This document shows positions 51,941 to 60,193 of a stretch of 64,000 nucleotides of DNA, piece after piece; position 1 is the stretch's first letter, and each line of letters begins with the position of its first letter. A program made the position numbers and the translations under genes. The notes under the pieces were generated by a model. It had not been told where the DNA came from. It ran no database searches and worked only from the letters and a program-made list of their open reading frames with translations. The stretch is from Streptomyces ambofaciens ATCC 23877 (GTDB taxonomy: Bacteria; Actinomycetota; Actinomycetes; Streptomycetales; Streptomycetaceae), in contig NZ_CP012382.1 of the NCBI RefSeq assembly GCF_001267885.1, positions 868,001 to 932,000 of the forward strand, in the 5' to 3' direction.

Positions 51941-51970
51941 TCTGCCCGTGGCGAATCTGCCGCGGGCAGA
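51941..51970 (+). promoter_or_regulatory. PopR-type operator candidate upstream of clpP3
   Basis: TCTGCC occurs at 51941-51946 and 51956-51961 (15-bp period). The second copy forms an inverted repeat TCTGCC-GCG-GGCAGA (51956-51970). It lies about 95 bp before the clpP3 start. PopR activates clpP3 clpP4 in Streptomyces, so this is its likely target; I could not verify the published site. Confidence 0.5.
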
Positions 51971-52065
51971 GAAACCCCCGCACGGGGCCGTGGCGGGCCA
52001 AGAGTGGAGGGACCGCGGCGTTCCGGCCGCGTACGGCTCACTCGACGACTCGACTAGGAGCGCCG

Positions 52066-52719
52066 ATGTCTCCACTCATCACCGGCCCCGCCCCGGCCGC
52101 CCCGCCCCGGGCGGAGGAGGGTGACACCCCCGCGACCCGCTTCGACGACCACCTGGCCGCACAGCTGCTCACGCAGCGGATCGTGCTGCTGGGCACCCAG
52201 GTCGACGAGGTCTCCGCGAACCGGGTCTGCGCCCAGCTGCTGATCCTCTCGGCGGAGGACCCCCGCACCGACATCAGCCTGTACATCAACAGCCCCGGCG
52301 GCTCCGTGCACGCGGGGCTCGCCATCTACGACACGATGCGGCTGATCCCGAACGACGTCTCGACGCTCGCCATGGGGTTCGCCGCCAGCATGGGGCAGTT
52401 CCTGCTGAGCGTCGGCGCGGCGGGCAAGCGCCACGCCCTGCCCAACGCGCGGATCATGATGCACCAGCCGTCGGCGGGCATCGGCGGAACCACCGCCGAC
52501 ATCGAGATCCAGGCCGACAACCTGGAGTTCACCAAGCGCACCATCGAGCGGATCACGGCCGAGCACACCGGTCAGAGCCCGGAGACCATCTCCCGGGACG
52601 GGGACCGCGACCGCTGGTTCACGGCCGAGGAGGCCAAGGAGTACGGAATGGTGGACCAGGTCGTCCAGTCCCTCGCGGACGTGCGCCCGGCCGCCACCAG
52701 GCGACGGATGGGGCTGTGA
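52066..52719 (+). CDS. clpP3: ATP-dependent Clp protease proteolytic subunit, ClpP3-like
   Basis: 217 aa; TAGGAG lies before the ATG. The catalytic triad is present: S108 in GFAASMGQ, H133 in MMHQPSAG, and the Asp of DGDRDRWF. The N-terminal tail is about 25 residues longer than in housekeeping ClpP. With ClpP4 it forms the second, normally silent Clp protease of Streptomyces, induced when ClpP1P2 is impaired. ClpP4 follows after 1 nt, so the pair is translationally coupled. PopR is encoded convergently downstream. Confidence 0.93.
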   Translation: MSPLITGPAPAAPPRAEEGDTPATRFDDHLAAQLLTQRIVLLGTQVDEVSANRVCAQLLILSAEDPRTDISLYINSPGGSVHAGLAIYDTMRLIPNDVSTLAMGFAASMGQFLLSVGAAGKRHALPNARIMMHQPSAGIGGTTADIEIQADNLEFTKRTIERITAEHTGQSPETISRDGDRDRWFTAEEAKEYGMVDQVVQSLADVRPAATRRRMGL

Positions 52720-52720
52720 C

Positions 52721-53323
52721 ATGGGGAGCTACACGATTCCGAGCGTCGTCGAGCGGACTCCGCAGGGTGAGCGCTCCTACGACGTCTTCAGCCGGCTGCT
52801 GTCGGAGCGGATCATCTTCCTGGGCACCGAGATCGACGACGGTGTCGCCAACGTCGTGATCGCGCAACTCCTCCATCTGGAGTCGTCGGCCCCGGAGAGC
52901 GAGATCGCGGTCTACATCAACTCCCCCGGCGGCTCGTTCACGTCGCTGATGGCGATCTACGACACGATGACGTTCGTGCAGGCGCCGATCTCCACGTTCT
53001 GCGTCGGGCAGGCGGCCTCCACGGCGGCGGTGCTGCTGGCCGGCGGGGACCCCGGGCGGCGGTTCGTGCTGGAGCACGCGCGGGTCCTGCTCGGGCAGCC
53101 GGCCAGCGGCGGGCGGCAGGGCACGGTCTCCGACCTGGCGCTGCAGGCCAAGGAGATGGTCCGCATCCGCGCCCAGGTCGAGGAGGTGCTGGCCCGCCAC
53201 ACGCACCACGACGTGACGACGCTGCGCGCCGACATGGACCGCGACAAGGTGTTCTCCGCCGAGGAGGCCGTGGCCTACGGGCTGGCCGACGAGGTGCTCG
53301 GCCGACGGCTGGCGCGGGTGTGA
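52721..53323 (+). CDS. clpP4: ClpP4-like subunit lacking the catalytic His
   Basis: 200 aa. The Ser S100 is present in GQAASTAA, with Thr in place of the usual Met. However, the position of the catalytic His in MxHQP reads RVLLGQP, i.e. Gly at 125. Unless another residue substitutes, the subunit should be inactive, like a ClpR-type partner. The catalytic Asp region ([12 protein letters not shown]) is conserved. It would assemble with ClpP3, which is intact. The 12-bp hairpin after the gene should terminate the operon. Confidence 0.9.
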   Translation: MGSYTIPSVVERTPQGERSYDVFSRLLSERIIFLGTEIDDGVANVVIAQLLHLESSAPESEIAVYINSPGGSFTSLMAIYDTMTFVQAPISTFCVGQAASTAAVLLAGGDPGRRFVLEHARVLLGQPASGGRQGTVSDLALQAKEMVRIRAQVEEVLARHTHHDVTTLRADMDRDKVFSAEEAVAYGLADEVLGRRLARV

Positions 53324-53329
53324 GGGGCC

Positions 53330-53356
53330 GGGCCGGCGTCCGCGGGACGCCGGCCC
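53330..53356. terminator. Perfect hairpin between clpP4 and popR
   Basis: An 11-bp stem (53330-53340 with 53346-53356) extends by one more pair to a three-base loop. It lies between two convergent genes and could end both transcripts. Confidence 0.75.
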
Positions 53357-53365
53357 GTACGGCGG

Positions 53366-53758
53366 TCAGGCCGCCAGGCACATCCCGTCGCGCCGGGCGG
53401 CGGACGTACCGCGCGGCCGGCTCGTGCCGGTGTGCCGTGAGGTGAGGCGGACCAGCTCTCCCTGGGCCCGCGCCAGCAGATCACCGAGCCCCAGTCCGAG
53501 GGCGCCCGCCGCGGCGGCCAACACCTCGGACGACGCCTCCTTGCGTCCGCGCTCCACCTCCGACAGGTACGGCGTCGAGATCCGGGCGGTCTCCGCCACC
53601 TCCTTCAGGGTGCGTTCCTGGGAGAGGCGCTCACGGCGCAGGACGTCGCCGACCAGATCGCGCCACAGGGGCTCTCTGACGGCGGGGCGGGCTCCTGGAC
53701 GCGCGGTCTGCGGGCGCAGGGCGATGACGCGGGCTTCGTTCGGCAGATGGCTGGTCAC
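53366..53758 (-). CDS. popR: PopR-like XRE-family regulator
   Basis: 130 aa with a central helix-turn-helix (about 45-95: RTLKEVAETARISTPYLSE and VERGRKEASSEVLAAAAGAL). The C-terminus ends in CLAA; two terminal alanines act as a Clp degron in PopR and ClgR, as known for this family. It lies next to clpP3 clpP4, as expected for PopR. The regulator is degraded when ClpP1P2 is active and accumulates to activate clpP3 clpP4 when it is not. Confidence 0.9.
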   Translation of the reverse strand: MTSHLPNEARVIALRPQTARPGARPAVREPLWRDLVGDVLRRERLSQERTLKEVAETARISTPYLSEVERGRKEASSEVLAAAAGALGLGLGDLLARAQGELVRLTSRHTGTSRPRGTSAARRDGMCLAA

Positions 53759-53919
53759 CTCCTCAGCCTAGGAGCCGGGCCGCGCGACGGAAGGGGCCAC
53801 GATTGCGCCCAGAGGGAAATCGCCGGGTGCCACTCACCGTCGACGGGACTACGCTGGGGAGTGACAGAGCACGCCGCGACGCCGTGGCACCGTTTTTCGG
53901 CCACCCGTGAAAGACGGGG

Positions 53920-53944
53920 GCATGGGTCGCCGCGCCCCGGGTAT
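53920..53944 (+). promoter_or_regulatory. SigB-type promoter candidate for the second sigma gene
   Basis: GCAT (53920-53923), a 15-bp spacer and GGGTAT (53939-53944) match GNNT-N14-16-GGGTAY exactly. It lies 58 bp before ATG 54003 of the SigB-type sigma gene, suggesting autoregulation or cascade control. Confidence 0.55.
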
Positions 53945-54002
53945 CCGCAAGCGGGAAGAGCCTAGGGAGAGACGTCGAACCGTGACTTTCGTGGGAGAGG
54001 TA

Positions 54003-54890
54003 ATGGAGACCGCCGTGATCCGGCCGAAAGCACAGGTCGTCGGGGAGACAACCGGGAGCAGGACGGGTGACGGACCACTGCCGGGTGTGGTGGACCCTCG
54101 CGCCGTGGCTCCCCGCGACGCACGGCAGCTGTCCCGCCAGTTCTTCCAGCGTCTGACGGAACTCGAAGAGGGCACGCACGAGTACCAGTACGCGCGCAAC
54201 ACCCTGATCGAGATGAACATGTCGCTCGTGCGGTTCGCCGCCGGCCGCTTCCGCGGGCGCGGGGACGACATGGACGACGTCGTCCAGACCGGCATGATCG
54301 GCCTGATCAAGGCCATCGACCGGTTCGAACTGTCGCGCGAGGTCGAGTTCACCTCCTTCGCGCTGCCGTACATCGTCGGCGAGATCAAGCGCTTCTTCCG
54401 TGACACCACCTGGGCCGTGCACGTGCCGCGACGCCTGCAGGAACTGCGGGTGGAGCTGGCCAAGGCCCGCGAGGAGCTCTCCTCCCGGCTGGACCGCGAA
54501 CCCACCGTCGCCGAACTCGCCACGCTGATGAACATCAGCGAGAACGAGGTGGTCGAGGGCCAGATCGCGTCCAACGGCTACAACTCCTCCTCGCTGGACG
54601 CGGCTCTGACCGGGGACGGCCCCGAGGGCGGCGAGTCGGTCCTGGCCGACTTCATCGGCGTCGAGGAGGACGGGCTGCGGCTCGTCGAGGACTTCCACTC
54701 GCTCGCCCCGCTGATGGCCGAGCTCAGTGAGCGCGACCGGCAGATCATCCACATGCGGTTCGTGGAGGAGGCCACGCAGGCGGAGATCGGCGAGCGGCTC
54801 GGCTGCTCGCAGATGCACGTGTCGCGGCTGATCAAGCGGATCATCACCCGGCTGCGCGAGGGCATGCTGGGTGAGCTCGGCTGCGCCTGA
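54003..54890 (+). CDS. SigB/SigF-family RNA polymerase sigma factor
   Basis: About 295 aa from ATG 54003 (GGGAG 5 nt upstream); GTG 53982 is in frame and possible. Region 2 shows QTGMIGLIKAIDRFE, region 2.4/3 shows FRDTTWAVHVPRRLQEL, and region 4 has a helix-turn-helix (EIGERLGCSQMHVSRLIKRI). The group includes SigF, SigG and SigL. By remembered gene order beside clpP3-popR it may be SigL; unchecked. A SigB-type promoter candidate precedes it, and a HATPase gene lies convergent downstream. Confidence 0.92.
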   Translation: METAVIRPKAQVVGETTGSRTGDGPLPGVVDPRAVAPRDARQLSRQFFQRLTELEEGTHEYQYARNTLIEMNMSLVRFAAGRFRGRGDDMDDVVQTGMIGLIKAIDRFELSREVEFTSFALPYIVGEIKRFFRDTTWAVHVPRRLQELRVELAKAREELSSRLDREPTVAELATLMNISENEVVEGQIASNGYNSSSLDAALTGDGPEGGESVLADFIGVEEDGLRLVEDFHSLAPLMAELSERDRQIIHMRFVEEATQAEIGERLGCSQMHVSRLIKRIITRLREGMLGELGCA

Positions 54891-54980
54891 CGGCGGAGGC
54901 AGGAGCGTAGACGCGGTGGTCGCCCCACGCTCAGCAGTGGGGCAGAACGTCCGTGCCTCGGTGATTCACCCCCCGGTGAT

Positions 54981-55436
54981 TCACGCCTCGGTGAGGGGAA
55001 TCGTCGCCCGCACCCGCTTGCCGACCGGTACGTGTTCGACGACGACCGACTCCGTCAGGGCGTGGACGATCTCCAGTCCGTGCCGGCCGACGCGTTCGGG
55101 GTCACGCGGAAAGCGCTCGGGCACCGCGCCGCTGCTGTCGTAGACGGTCACCGCGACGGTGGCGTCCGTGCCCTCCAGTTCCAGGATGTACGGGCCCTTG
55201 CTGTGCCGGTCCGCGTTGGTGATCAGCTCGCTCACCACCAGCAGGACGGCTCCGTCGGCCCGGGGCCCGATCGTGGCGCACCACTCGGTCCTCAGCTGCT
55301 CCAGGAAGAGCGAGGCGAAGGAACGGGCCTGCGCGATGCAGCCCGGCTCGCCGGAGTAGTGCGCCGCCTGCCTCAGCGGGTCAACGGGTACGTCGAAACC
55401 AGTCGGTATCACTGCCCCGTCCAGGAACTCGGTCAT
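54981..55436 (-). CDS. HATPase anti-sigma factor-like protein
   Basis: 151 aa, GHKL fold. ATG 55436 has a weak GAGAG site. The N-box VVSELITNADRHSKG is intact; the lid reads RHGLEIVHAL, a reduced G2. It resembles regulators that bind SigB-type sigma factors or STAS proteins. It is convergent with the sigma gene, so it may be its anti-sigma factor. A SigB-type promoter candidate lies 52 bp upstream, which would give feedback. The upstream inverted repeat (ACACTG/CAGTGT) is shared with the divergent PRC-barrel gene. Confidence 0.85.
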   Translation of the reverse strand: MTEFLDGAVIPTGFDVPVDPLRQAAHYSGEPGCIAQARSFASLFLEQLRTEWCATIGPRADGAVLLVVSELITNADRHSKGPYILELEGTDATVAVTVYDSSGAVPERFPRDPERVGRHGLEIVHALTESVVVEHVPVGKRVRATIPLTEA

Positions 55437-55487
55437 GCGTTTCTCTCTCGGAAGCCGGACTGGCCGGACGCTGCTGCACCTGTCCTC

Positions 55488-55512
55488 GTACCCCGAGCCC
55501 GGCCTCACAGTC
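55488..55512 (-). promoter_or_regulatory. SigB-type promoter candidate for the HATPase gene
   Basis: On the minus strand, GACT (55512-55509), a 15-bp spacer and GGGTAC (55493-55488) match GNNT-N14-16-GGGTAY exactly. It is 52 bp before the HATPase start. An inverted repeat ACACTG/CAGTGT at 55524-55547 lies just beyond it. Confidence 0.5.
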
Positions 55513-55581
55513 CCCGCGTCTTCACACTGCGGGCATTGTCACAGTGTCGCGGGGCACCCGGAGGTACGGGAAGGGTGTGCG

Positions 55582-56163
55582 ATGAACGAACTGATGACCG
55601 CACGAAGCCTCACCACCCGGCCGGTGGTCACCCTCGGCGGCGACGCCGTCGCTCATGTCAAGGACACCGTATGCGACGACGCCGCGAGTCGGATCACCGG
55701 TTTCACCCTGACCGGGCGCGGTCTGCTGTCCGGCCCGCTGAAGGAGGGTCTGCCCTGGACCTCCGTGTACTCGCTGGGCCATGACGCGGTGATGATCCGC
55801 GACCGGCGGGCGCTGGTGAGCGCCGCCGTGCAGGCGCCCCAGCAGACCCTGCGGGCCCGGATGACGGGGGCTCCCGTGGTGACGGACGCGGGTGCCGAGA
55901 TCGGCACGGTGCTGGACGTCGTGGTGGAGGGCGGCACCGGCGGGCGGGTCGTGGGCTTCCGGGTGGCGGCGAGCAGGTGGTTCGCGCCGGGTCCCAGCCG
56001 GCACCGGCGCCGGGTGTACGTGCCGCGCGGCGAGACGCTCACGGTGGCCGGCCGGGCCCTGGTCCTGCCCCACGCCGCCGTCCGGCACGTCGCCGACGAT
56101 CTTCCGGGCCTCACCGCCGTCGTCGGTGGTGTCGCCGGCCGGCGCAGGGGTGCGCTGCCGTGA
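55582..56163 (+). CDS. PRC-barrel domain protein 1
   Basis: 193 aa with two PRC-barrel-like halves (about 10-85 and 95-170). Segments such as GRGLLSGPLKEGLPWTSVYSLG and GAEIGTVLDVVVEGG are typical of the barrel. PRC-barrels occur in the photosynthetic reaction centre H subunit and in RimM, but in Streptomyces they are free-standing proteins of unknown function. It overlaps the next gene by one base and is divergent from the HATPase gene. Confidence 0.85.
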   Translation: MNELMTARSLTTRPVVTLGGDAVAHVKDTVCDDAASRITGFTLTGRGLLSGPLKEGLPWTSVYSLGHDAVMIRDRRALVSAAVQAPQQTLRARMTGAPVVTDAGAEIGTVLDVVVEGGTGGRVVGFRVAASRWFAPGPSRHRRRVYVPRGETLTVAGRALVLPHAAVRHVADDLPGLTAVVGGVAGRRRGALP

Positions 56164-56573
56164 TGCTGTTCACCGAGGTGCGGGGGCTGCCGGTGGTGCC
56201 GGCCGGGGCGGGGCCGCTCGGCACCGTGACGTCCCTCACCGTCGACATCGCATCCGGCGCGGTGAGCCATGTCCGGCTCCGTGGCGGCCTCTTCCGCAAG
56301 GAGACGGTGCTGCCCTGGGACGCGGTGCGGGCGATCGGCCCCGGCGCCGTCCGGGTCCGGCCCGCCGCGGTCCCCGACCGGGCCCCGCACCGCCACGACC
56401 TGCTGGGCCGTCAGGTCCTGACCGATGCGGGCGGCGGGCACGGCACGGTGCTCGACGTGGCGTTCGTCCCGGAGACGGGCCGGGTCCTCGCGGTCTTCAC
56501 CACGCGGGGCGAGGTGGCTCCCGACCGCCTGATCGGGCTGGGCGACCACGCCCTCGTCGTCCGGGCGGGCTGA
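56163..56573 (+). CDS. PRC-barrel domain protein 2
   Basis: 136 aa, beginning in the stop codon of the previous gene (TGATG). It contains a PRC-barrel segment (PLGTVTSLTVDIASGAVSHV, LPWDAVRAIGPGAV) and a second, degenerate one (GHGTVLDVAFVPETGRVLAV). The overlapping genes are likely one translational unit and may act together. Confidence 0.8.
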   Translation: MLFTEVRGLPVVPAGAGPLGTVTSLTVDIASGAVSHVRLRGGLFRKETVLPWDAVRAIGPGAVRVRPAAVPDRAPHRHDLLGRQVLTDAGGGHGTVLDVAFVPETGRVLAVFTTRGEVAPDRLIGLGDHALVVRAG

Positions 56574-56645
56574 GACCGCTCGGAGGGACGCGGAGAGGTG
56601 CCGTTCGCCATCCCTTCCGCGCTCTTCGTGCTCCCCCCGGTGCTC

Positions 56646-57758
56646 TCAACCGGTGTGAAGGACCCGGAAGCGGCCGGGTTCCGCCGGGTCGCGGTCGACG
56701 ACCTGGGTCGGCGCCCAGGCCCATTGCCACACGCTGACGCCGGGTGCACGGGAGAACCGGATCGGCCCACGGGTGCCTTCGACCGCGACGCGCGGCCAGG
56801 CTCCGGCGGTGCCCGACCGGTCCGTGCCGCGGGTACGCAGTACTTCGGCGAGGACCGCGACGGTGTCGTAGCCCTCGAAGGCGACGAAGGAGGGCTCTTC
56901 GCCCAGCCGCTCGCGCAGGGCGGTCGCGACGCGCGCACCCAGGGGACCGAGGCGCTCGGGCAGGTAGCGCAGGAACGGGACCGCGGCGCCGTCGCGGCCC
57001 AGCGACGCGGCCCACTCGGCGAACTCCGGTTGCCCGGCCGGAGCGCCGATCATGACCTCGGCGAGACGCCGGTCGCGGCGCACGGACCTGACGAGGGACA
57101 CCGCGGGCTCCGGGTGGCCGACCAGCAGCAGGAGAGCCGTGGCGCGGCCGTCGACGACCGCGTCGCACACGGCAGCGGGGTCGAGCGTACGCGCGTCGAG
57201 GTCGATGACGGTGCCGCCGCGGGGCGCGAGGTGGTCCCGCAGGATGCGCGCCCCGGACGCCCAGTAGACGCTCGGTTCGGCCGCCACGGCGATCCGGCGG
57301 TGGCCGGCGCCGAGGAGGAAGTCCGCGTAGGTGCGCCAGCCGTGGGACTGCGCCGGGGCGAGGCGTGCCACCCATGGCGTCGGCCGTTCGGTGAGCGCGT
57401 CCAGCACCGCGGAGGAGCACAGGAACGGCAGGCCGAGGGCGTCGGCCCGCGCGGCGGCGGCGCGGGCGACGACGCTGTGGTACTCCCCCGCCAGGGCCGC
57501 CACGCCCAGACGCGCCAACTCGTCCACGACCGCGGCGGCCCTGCGCGGGTCGGCCGCGGTGTCCCGGACCACCAGTTCCAGCGGCACTCCGGCGATCCCG
57601 CCGGAGTCGTCGGCCTCCCGCACGCCCAGTTCCAGCCCGGCGAGCAGGTGGCGGCCCGCCTCGGCCCAGCCCGGCCGGCTCAGTGGAACGAGAGCGCCGA
57701 TCCGCACGCGTGGCCTCTCGGCCCGGTCCGCCGGGGGCGACGCCGATGGTGTCCGCAT
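56646..57758 (-). CDS. Periplasmic-binding-fold protein (Leu/Ile/Val-type), no signal peptide
   Basis: 370 aa. It has the type I PBP fold of ABC branched-chain amino acid binding proteins, with segments VRIGALVPLSRPGWAEAG, AGVPLELVVRDTAADP and GYDTVAVLAEVLRTRG. No signal peptide or lipobox is visible at the start, which is Pro/Ala/Arg-rich. There is no adjacent permease. It may be a cytosolic ligand-binding protein or a regulator fragment; the start could be misassigned, but no better upstream start is evident. Confidence 0.82.
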   Translation of the reverse strand: MRTPSASPPADRAERPRVRIGALVPLSRPGWAEAGRHLLAGLELGVREADDSGGIAGVPLELVVRDTAADPRRAAAVVDELARLGVAALAGEYHSVVARAAAARADALGLPFLCSSAVLDALTERPTPWVARLAPAQSHGWRTYADFLLGAGHRRIAVAAEPSVYWASGARILRDHLAPRGGTVIDLDARTLDPAAVCDAVVDGRATALLLLVGHPEPAVSLVRSVRRDRRLAEVMIGAPAGQPEFAEWAASLGRDGAAVPFLRYLPERLGPLGARVATALRERLGEEPSFVAFEGYDTVAVLAEVLRTRGTDRSGTAGAWPRVAVEGTRGPIRFSRAPGVSVWQWAWAPTQVVDRDPAEPGRFRVLHTG

Positions 57759-57858
57759 GTGCCGGTCCCTCCCCCGTGGCGATCCGGTCGCCGTTCGTCG
57801 GGTCGATCGGCCTCATTGCATCCACCGCCGTCGCCGTGGGGCAAGCGATTAATCGCAC

Positions 57859-57936
57859 GCCGTCTCCCCGCGCGCCGTCTCCCCGCGCGCCGTTCTCCTC
57901 GCACGCCGTTCTCCTCGCACGCCGTTCTCCTCGCAC
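57859..57936. repeat. Tandem 15-16-bp repeat array
   Basis: Two copies of GCCGTCTCCCCGCGC (57859-57873, 57874-57888) are followed by three of GCCGTTCTCCTCGCAC (57889-57904, 57905-57920, 57921-57936). The 297-bp gap between the convergent or divergent genes holds no gene. A partial second repeat of about 17 bp lies at 57967-58000. Confidence 0.75.
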
Positions 57937-58055
57937 GCCGTGCCGTCCGGCTCCGCCGCGACGCCGCCGCGGGTGCGGGCCCGGCGCGGGTGCGGGCCCG
58001 GCGCGGACGGTCGTGTCGGCGGGCGGGAGCGGCGGCCGCTGCTTAGCGTGGCAGC

Positions 58056-59381
58056 GTGAGTTCGCGAACCCCCTCCGGTCCCCCCGGTTCGGCAGTTGCC
58101 ACGCACGGCTGGCTCCAGGCCCTGGGGGTGGTGCTGGCCGGGCTGGTCGCCATGGGGGCCGTGGCCGCGCTCGGACTGTGGGCGGCCGGCGCCGCGGACC
58201 TGCCCGACAACGCCTTTCCCCGGGTCGTCACGGCCACCGTCGTCACCGCCGTGGGCGGGTCCCTGGAGCTGTCCGGTGACGCAGGGGGGTTCGCGGACAC
58301 CGATGCCGGACTGACGGTGCTGCCGCTGTCCGTCACCCTGACCGGGGCGCTGGTGGTCGCGCGGGGGTTTCTGCGGCCGCTGCGTCGCCGGGCCGTCGCC
58401 GGACCGGCCGAGTCGGCCGGCTGGGCCGGCTGGGCCGGCTGGGCCGGCTGGGCCGGCTGGGCCTGCCGGATCGCCGTCCTGTGGCTGCTCGCCCTGCTCG
58501 GGCTGGCCTTCTCCGCGCGGCAGACCTTCGAGGTGTCCCTCGGGGAGGGGGTGCTGAGCGACCTCGGCGACCTCTTCGGCGTCACGCCGACGGTCGGCTT
58601 CACCACGAACGTGCCCTTGACCGTCCTCTTCGGGCTGCTGTGGCTGGCGGGCGTGCTCCTGCTGGCCCTGCTGGTCCCGCGCGGGGCGCCGCTGCCCGGA
58701 CGGCTGCTGCGCCACGTGCCCTCGGTGCGTCCGACGGCGTACGCGATGACCGCGTTGCTGCTCGCGTACGTCGTCGTCGGCGGTGTCGTCGGGCTGGTCG
58801 TCGCCGGGACGCGGGGGCACCCGGCGGACACGTTCGCGGTACTGCTGCTCGGCCTGCCGAACCTGGCGTGGCCGGCGCTGACGATCGGACTCGGCGCCAC
58901 CTGGGAGGGACGCGTGGAGGGGCCGTTCGGGCTGCCGATGCCGCACGTCCTCGACGAGGTGCTGCGCACCCCCGACGTGTCGACCCTGAACCTGGGGACG
59001 CTCGCCGAGCGCGACGGGCGGTGGTGGTGGCTCCTGGTCGCCGCGGCGGTCCTGCTCCTGGCGGCCGGGTTCGTGCTGGCGTCCCGCTCTCCGGCCGGGA
59101 CACCGGCCTGGGTGCACGCCCTGCACATGGCCGTGGCGCTGGCCCTCACGGTCCTCATGATCACCCTGGTCGGGCGGATCTCCGCGCACTACGGTCTGTC
59201 GGTGCTCGGCATCGGCGACCTGGCCGGCGGGCTCGAGGGGGAGGTGTTCCTGCGGCCTCGGCTGCGCAGCGCGGTCGGTCTCGCCCTGCTGTGGGGGCTG
59301 GTCACCGGGTTCCTCGGGGCGTTGCTCGCGCGATGGGCGGCCCGGCGGGCCGACGGGGACGGGGCCCGGCCCCGGGGATGA
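58056..59381 (+). CDS. Streptophobe-family membrane protein
   Basis: 441 aa with about ten predicted helices, starting with a Ser/Pro/Gly-rich tail. A five-fold Gly-Trp-Ala repeat at about residues 120-136 comes from a 9-bp DNA repeat (58419-58463). The overall organisation (two long helix clusters with a large soluble part) fits the streptophobe family, known mainly from Streptomyces and of unknown function. Gene start: GTG 58056 has no clear ribosome binding site. Confidence 0.85.
   Translation: MSSRTPSGPPGSAVATHGWLQALGVVLAGLVAMGAVAALGLWAAGAADLPDNAFPRVVTATVVTAVGGSLELSGDAGGFADTDAGLTVLPLSVTLTGALVVARGFLRPLRRRAVAGPAESAGWAGWAGWAGWAGWACRIAVLWLLALLGLAFSARQTFEVSLGEGVLSDLGDLFGVTPTVGFTTNVPLTVLFGLLWLAGVLLLALLVPRGAPLPGRLLRHVPSVRPTAYAMTALLLAYVVVGGVVGLVVAGTRGHPADTFAVLLLGLPNLAWPALTIGLGATWEGRVEGPFGLPMPHVLDEVLRTPDVSTLNLGTLAERDGRWWWLLVAAAVLLLAAGFVLASRSPAGTPAWVHALHMAVALALTVLMITLVGRISAHYGLSVLGIGDLAGGLEGEVFLRPRLRSAVGLALLWGLVTGFLGALLARWAARRADGDGARPRG
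58419..58463 (+). repeat. 9-bp in-frame coding repeat (GWA x5)
   Basis: Five exact copies of GGCTGGGCC encode Gly-Trp-Ala units inside the streptophobe gene. The unit length keeps the frame, so slippage would change repeat number without a frameshift. Confidence 0.85.
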
Positions 59382-59404
59382 GGCCGGAAGATGCCGGTTC
59401 CGGC

Positions 59405-59815
59405 TCAGGCGACGGGGACGACCAGGGGCGGGGAGGCCCGCTGCATGCGCAGCGCGTCCACGGACTCGGCCATGAGCTCGTACTCGGTGGTGTCGTCACT
59501 GGTGGCGATGCGCACCAGGCGCCCTGCCGCCAACTCGTCGGCGACCAGCTCCTGTTGGACGTCGTCGGCGCACCAGGTGCGCAGCACGCGCGAAACGTCG
59601 GGTGCGTCGTCGGCGACGGGAGTCAGGGCGCCGCGCGGTAAGTGGGGGGTGTCGGGCTGCGGGTCGAGCCGTTCGGCGATCCAGGACGCACGGTCGCGCA
59701 GCCACCACAGGGCGAGGGCGAGGGTGGGGGCCCGGTAGGTGCCGAGCGGTACACCGATGCGCCGGCCGCCGCAGACGCCGTAGGCGGTGACATGGCACAG
59801 GAACTCGTCGTGCAC
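59405..59815 (-). CDS. Conserved hypothetical protein
   Basis: About 136 aa from GTG 59815, chosen because GGGGGAGGGG lies 4-5 nt upstream. Two Cys-His features are visible (HDEFLCHVTAYGVCGG) followed by a WWLRDRASWIAERL helix and an acidic C-terminal half. I do not recognise a family. It is convergent with the streptophobe gene. Confidence 0.6.
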   Translation of the reverse strand: MHDEFLCHVTAYGVCGGRRIGVPLGTYRAPTLALALWWLRDRASWIAERLDPQPDTPHLPRGALTPVADDAPDVSRVLRTWCADDVQQELVADELAAGRLVRIATSDDTTEYELMAESVDALRMQRASPPLVVPVA

Positions 59816-60193
59816 TGCTCCCCTCCCCCGTCGCCCGGCCCGCCGGCCGGTCGGGCCGGCGTCCGCGTGACTCGTGTGCGGTGCGTGAGGACGCTGTCGC
59901 GTGGTGTGAGACGCCCTAGAGGTGAGTATGTTCAGTGCTGAACCACTGTCACCATGAATTTCCGGCCAGTCTCCTGGCATATTCACGGTCGTTGGTGGCC
60001 GAAACACAGCGCAGGACCTTTCCGCCTCCACGGGCCCGGCGCACGCCGCTCCCACCGCCCTCGGGCGGCGCGGGTATGACCCCCGGGGTAATCGACGGCG
60101 GCGTCGGCCGCGGGCATGGTGGCGTCATCGGGTCGCCGCGACCGGCACCCGGCCCCTGACCAGCGCACACCGTCTCGATGGAGGTCGATCGCC
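59816..60193. promoter_or_regulatory. Intergenic region with an inverted repeat and short frame
   Basis: 378 bp with no convincing gene. GTTCAG-TG-CTGAAC (59930-59943) is an inverted repeat inside an A/T-rich segment, and a short frame of 9 codons starts at 59928. GGGTAT at 60072-60077 has no matching -35. This could hold the promoter of the SnoaL-like gene and one operator. Confidence 0.4.

Noticed and set aside
57859..57936. Possible CRISPR array
   Set aside because: Units are contiguous without spacers, so it is a tandem repeat; no cas gene is near.
60072..60077. SigB-type promoter before the SnoaL-like gene
   Set aside because: GGGTAT is present, but no GNNT lies 14-16 bp upstream.
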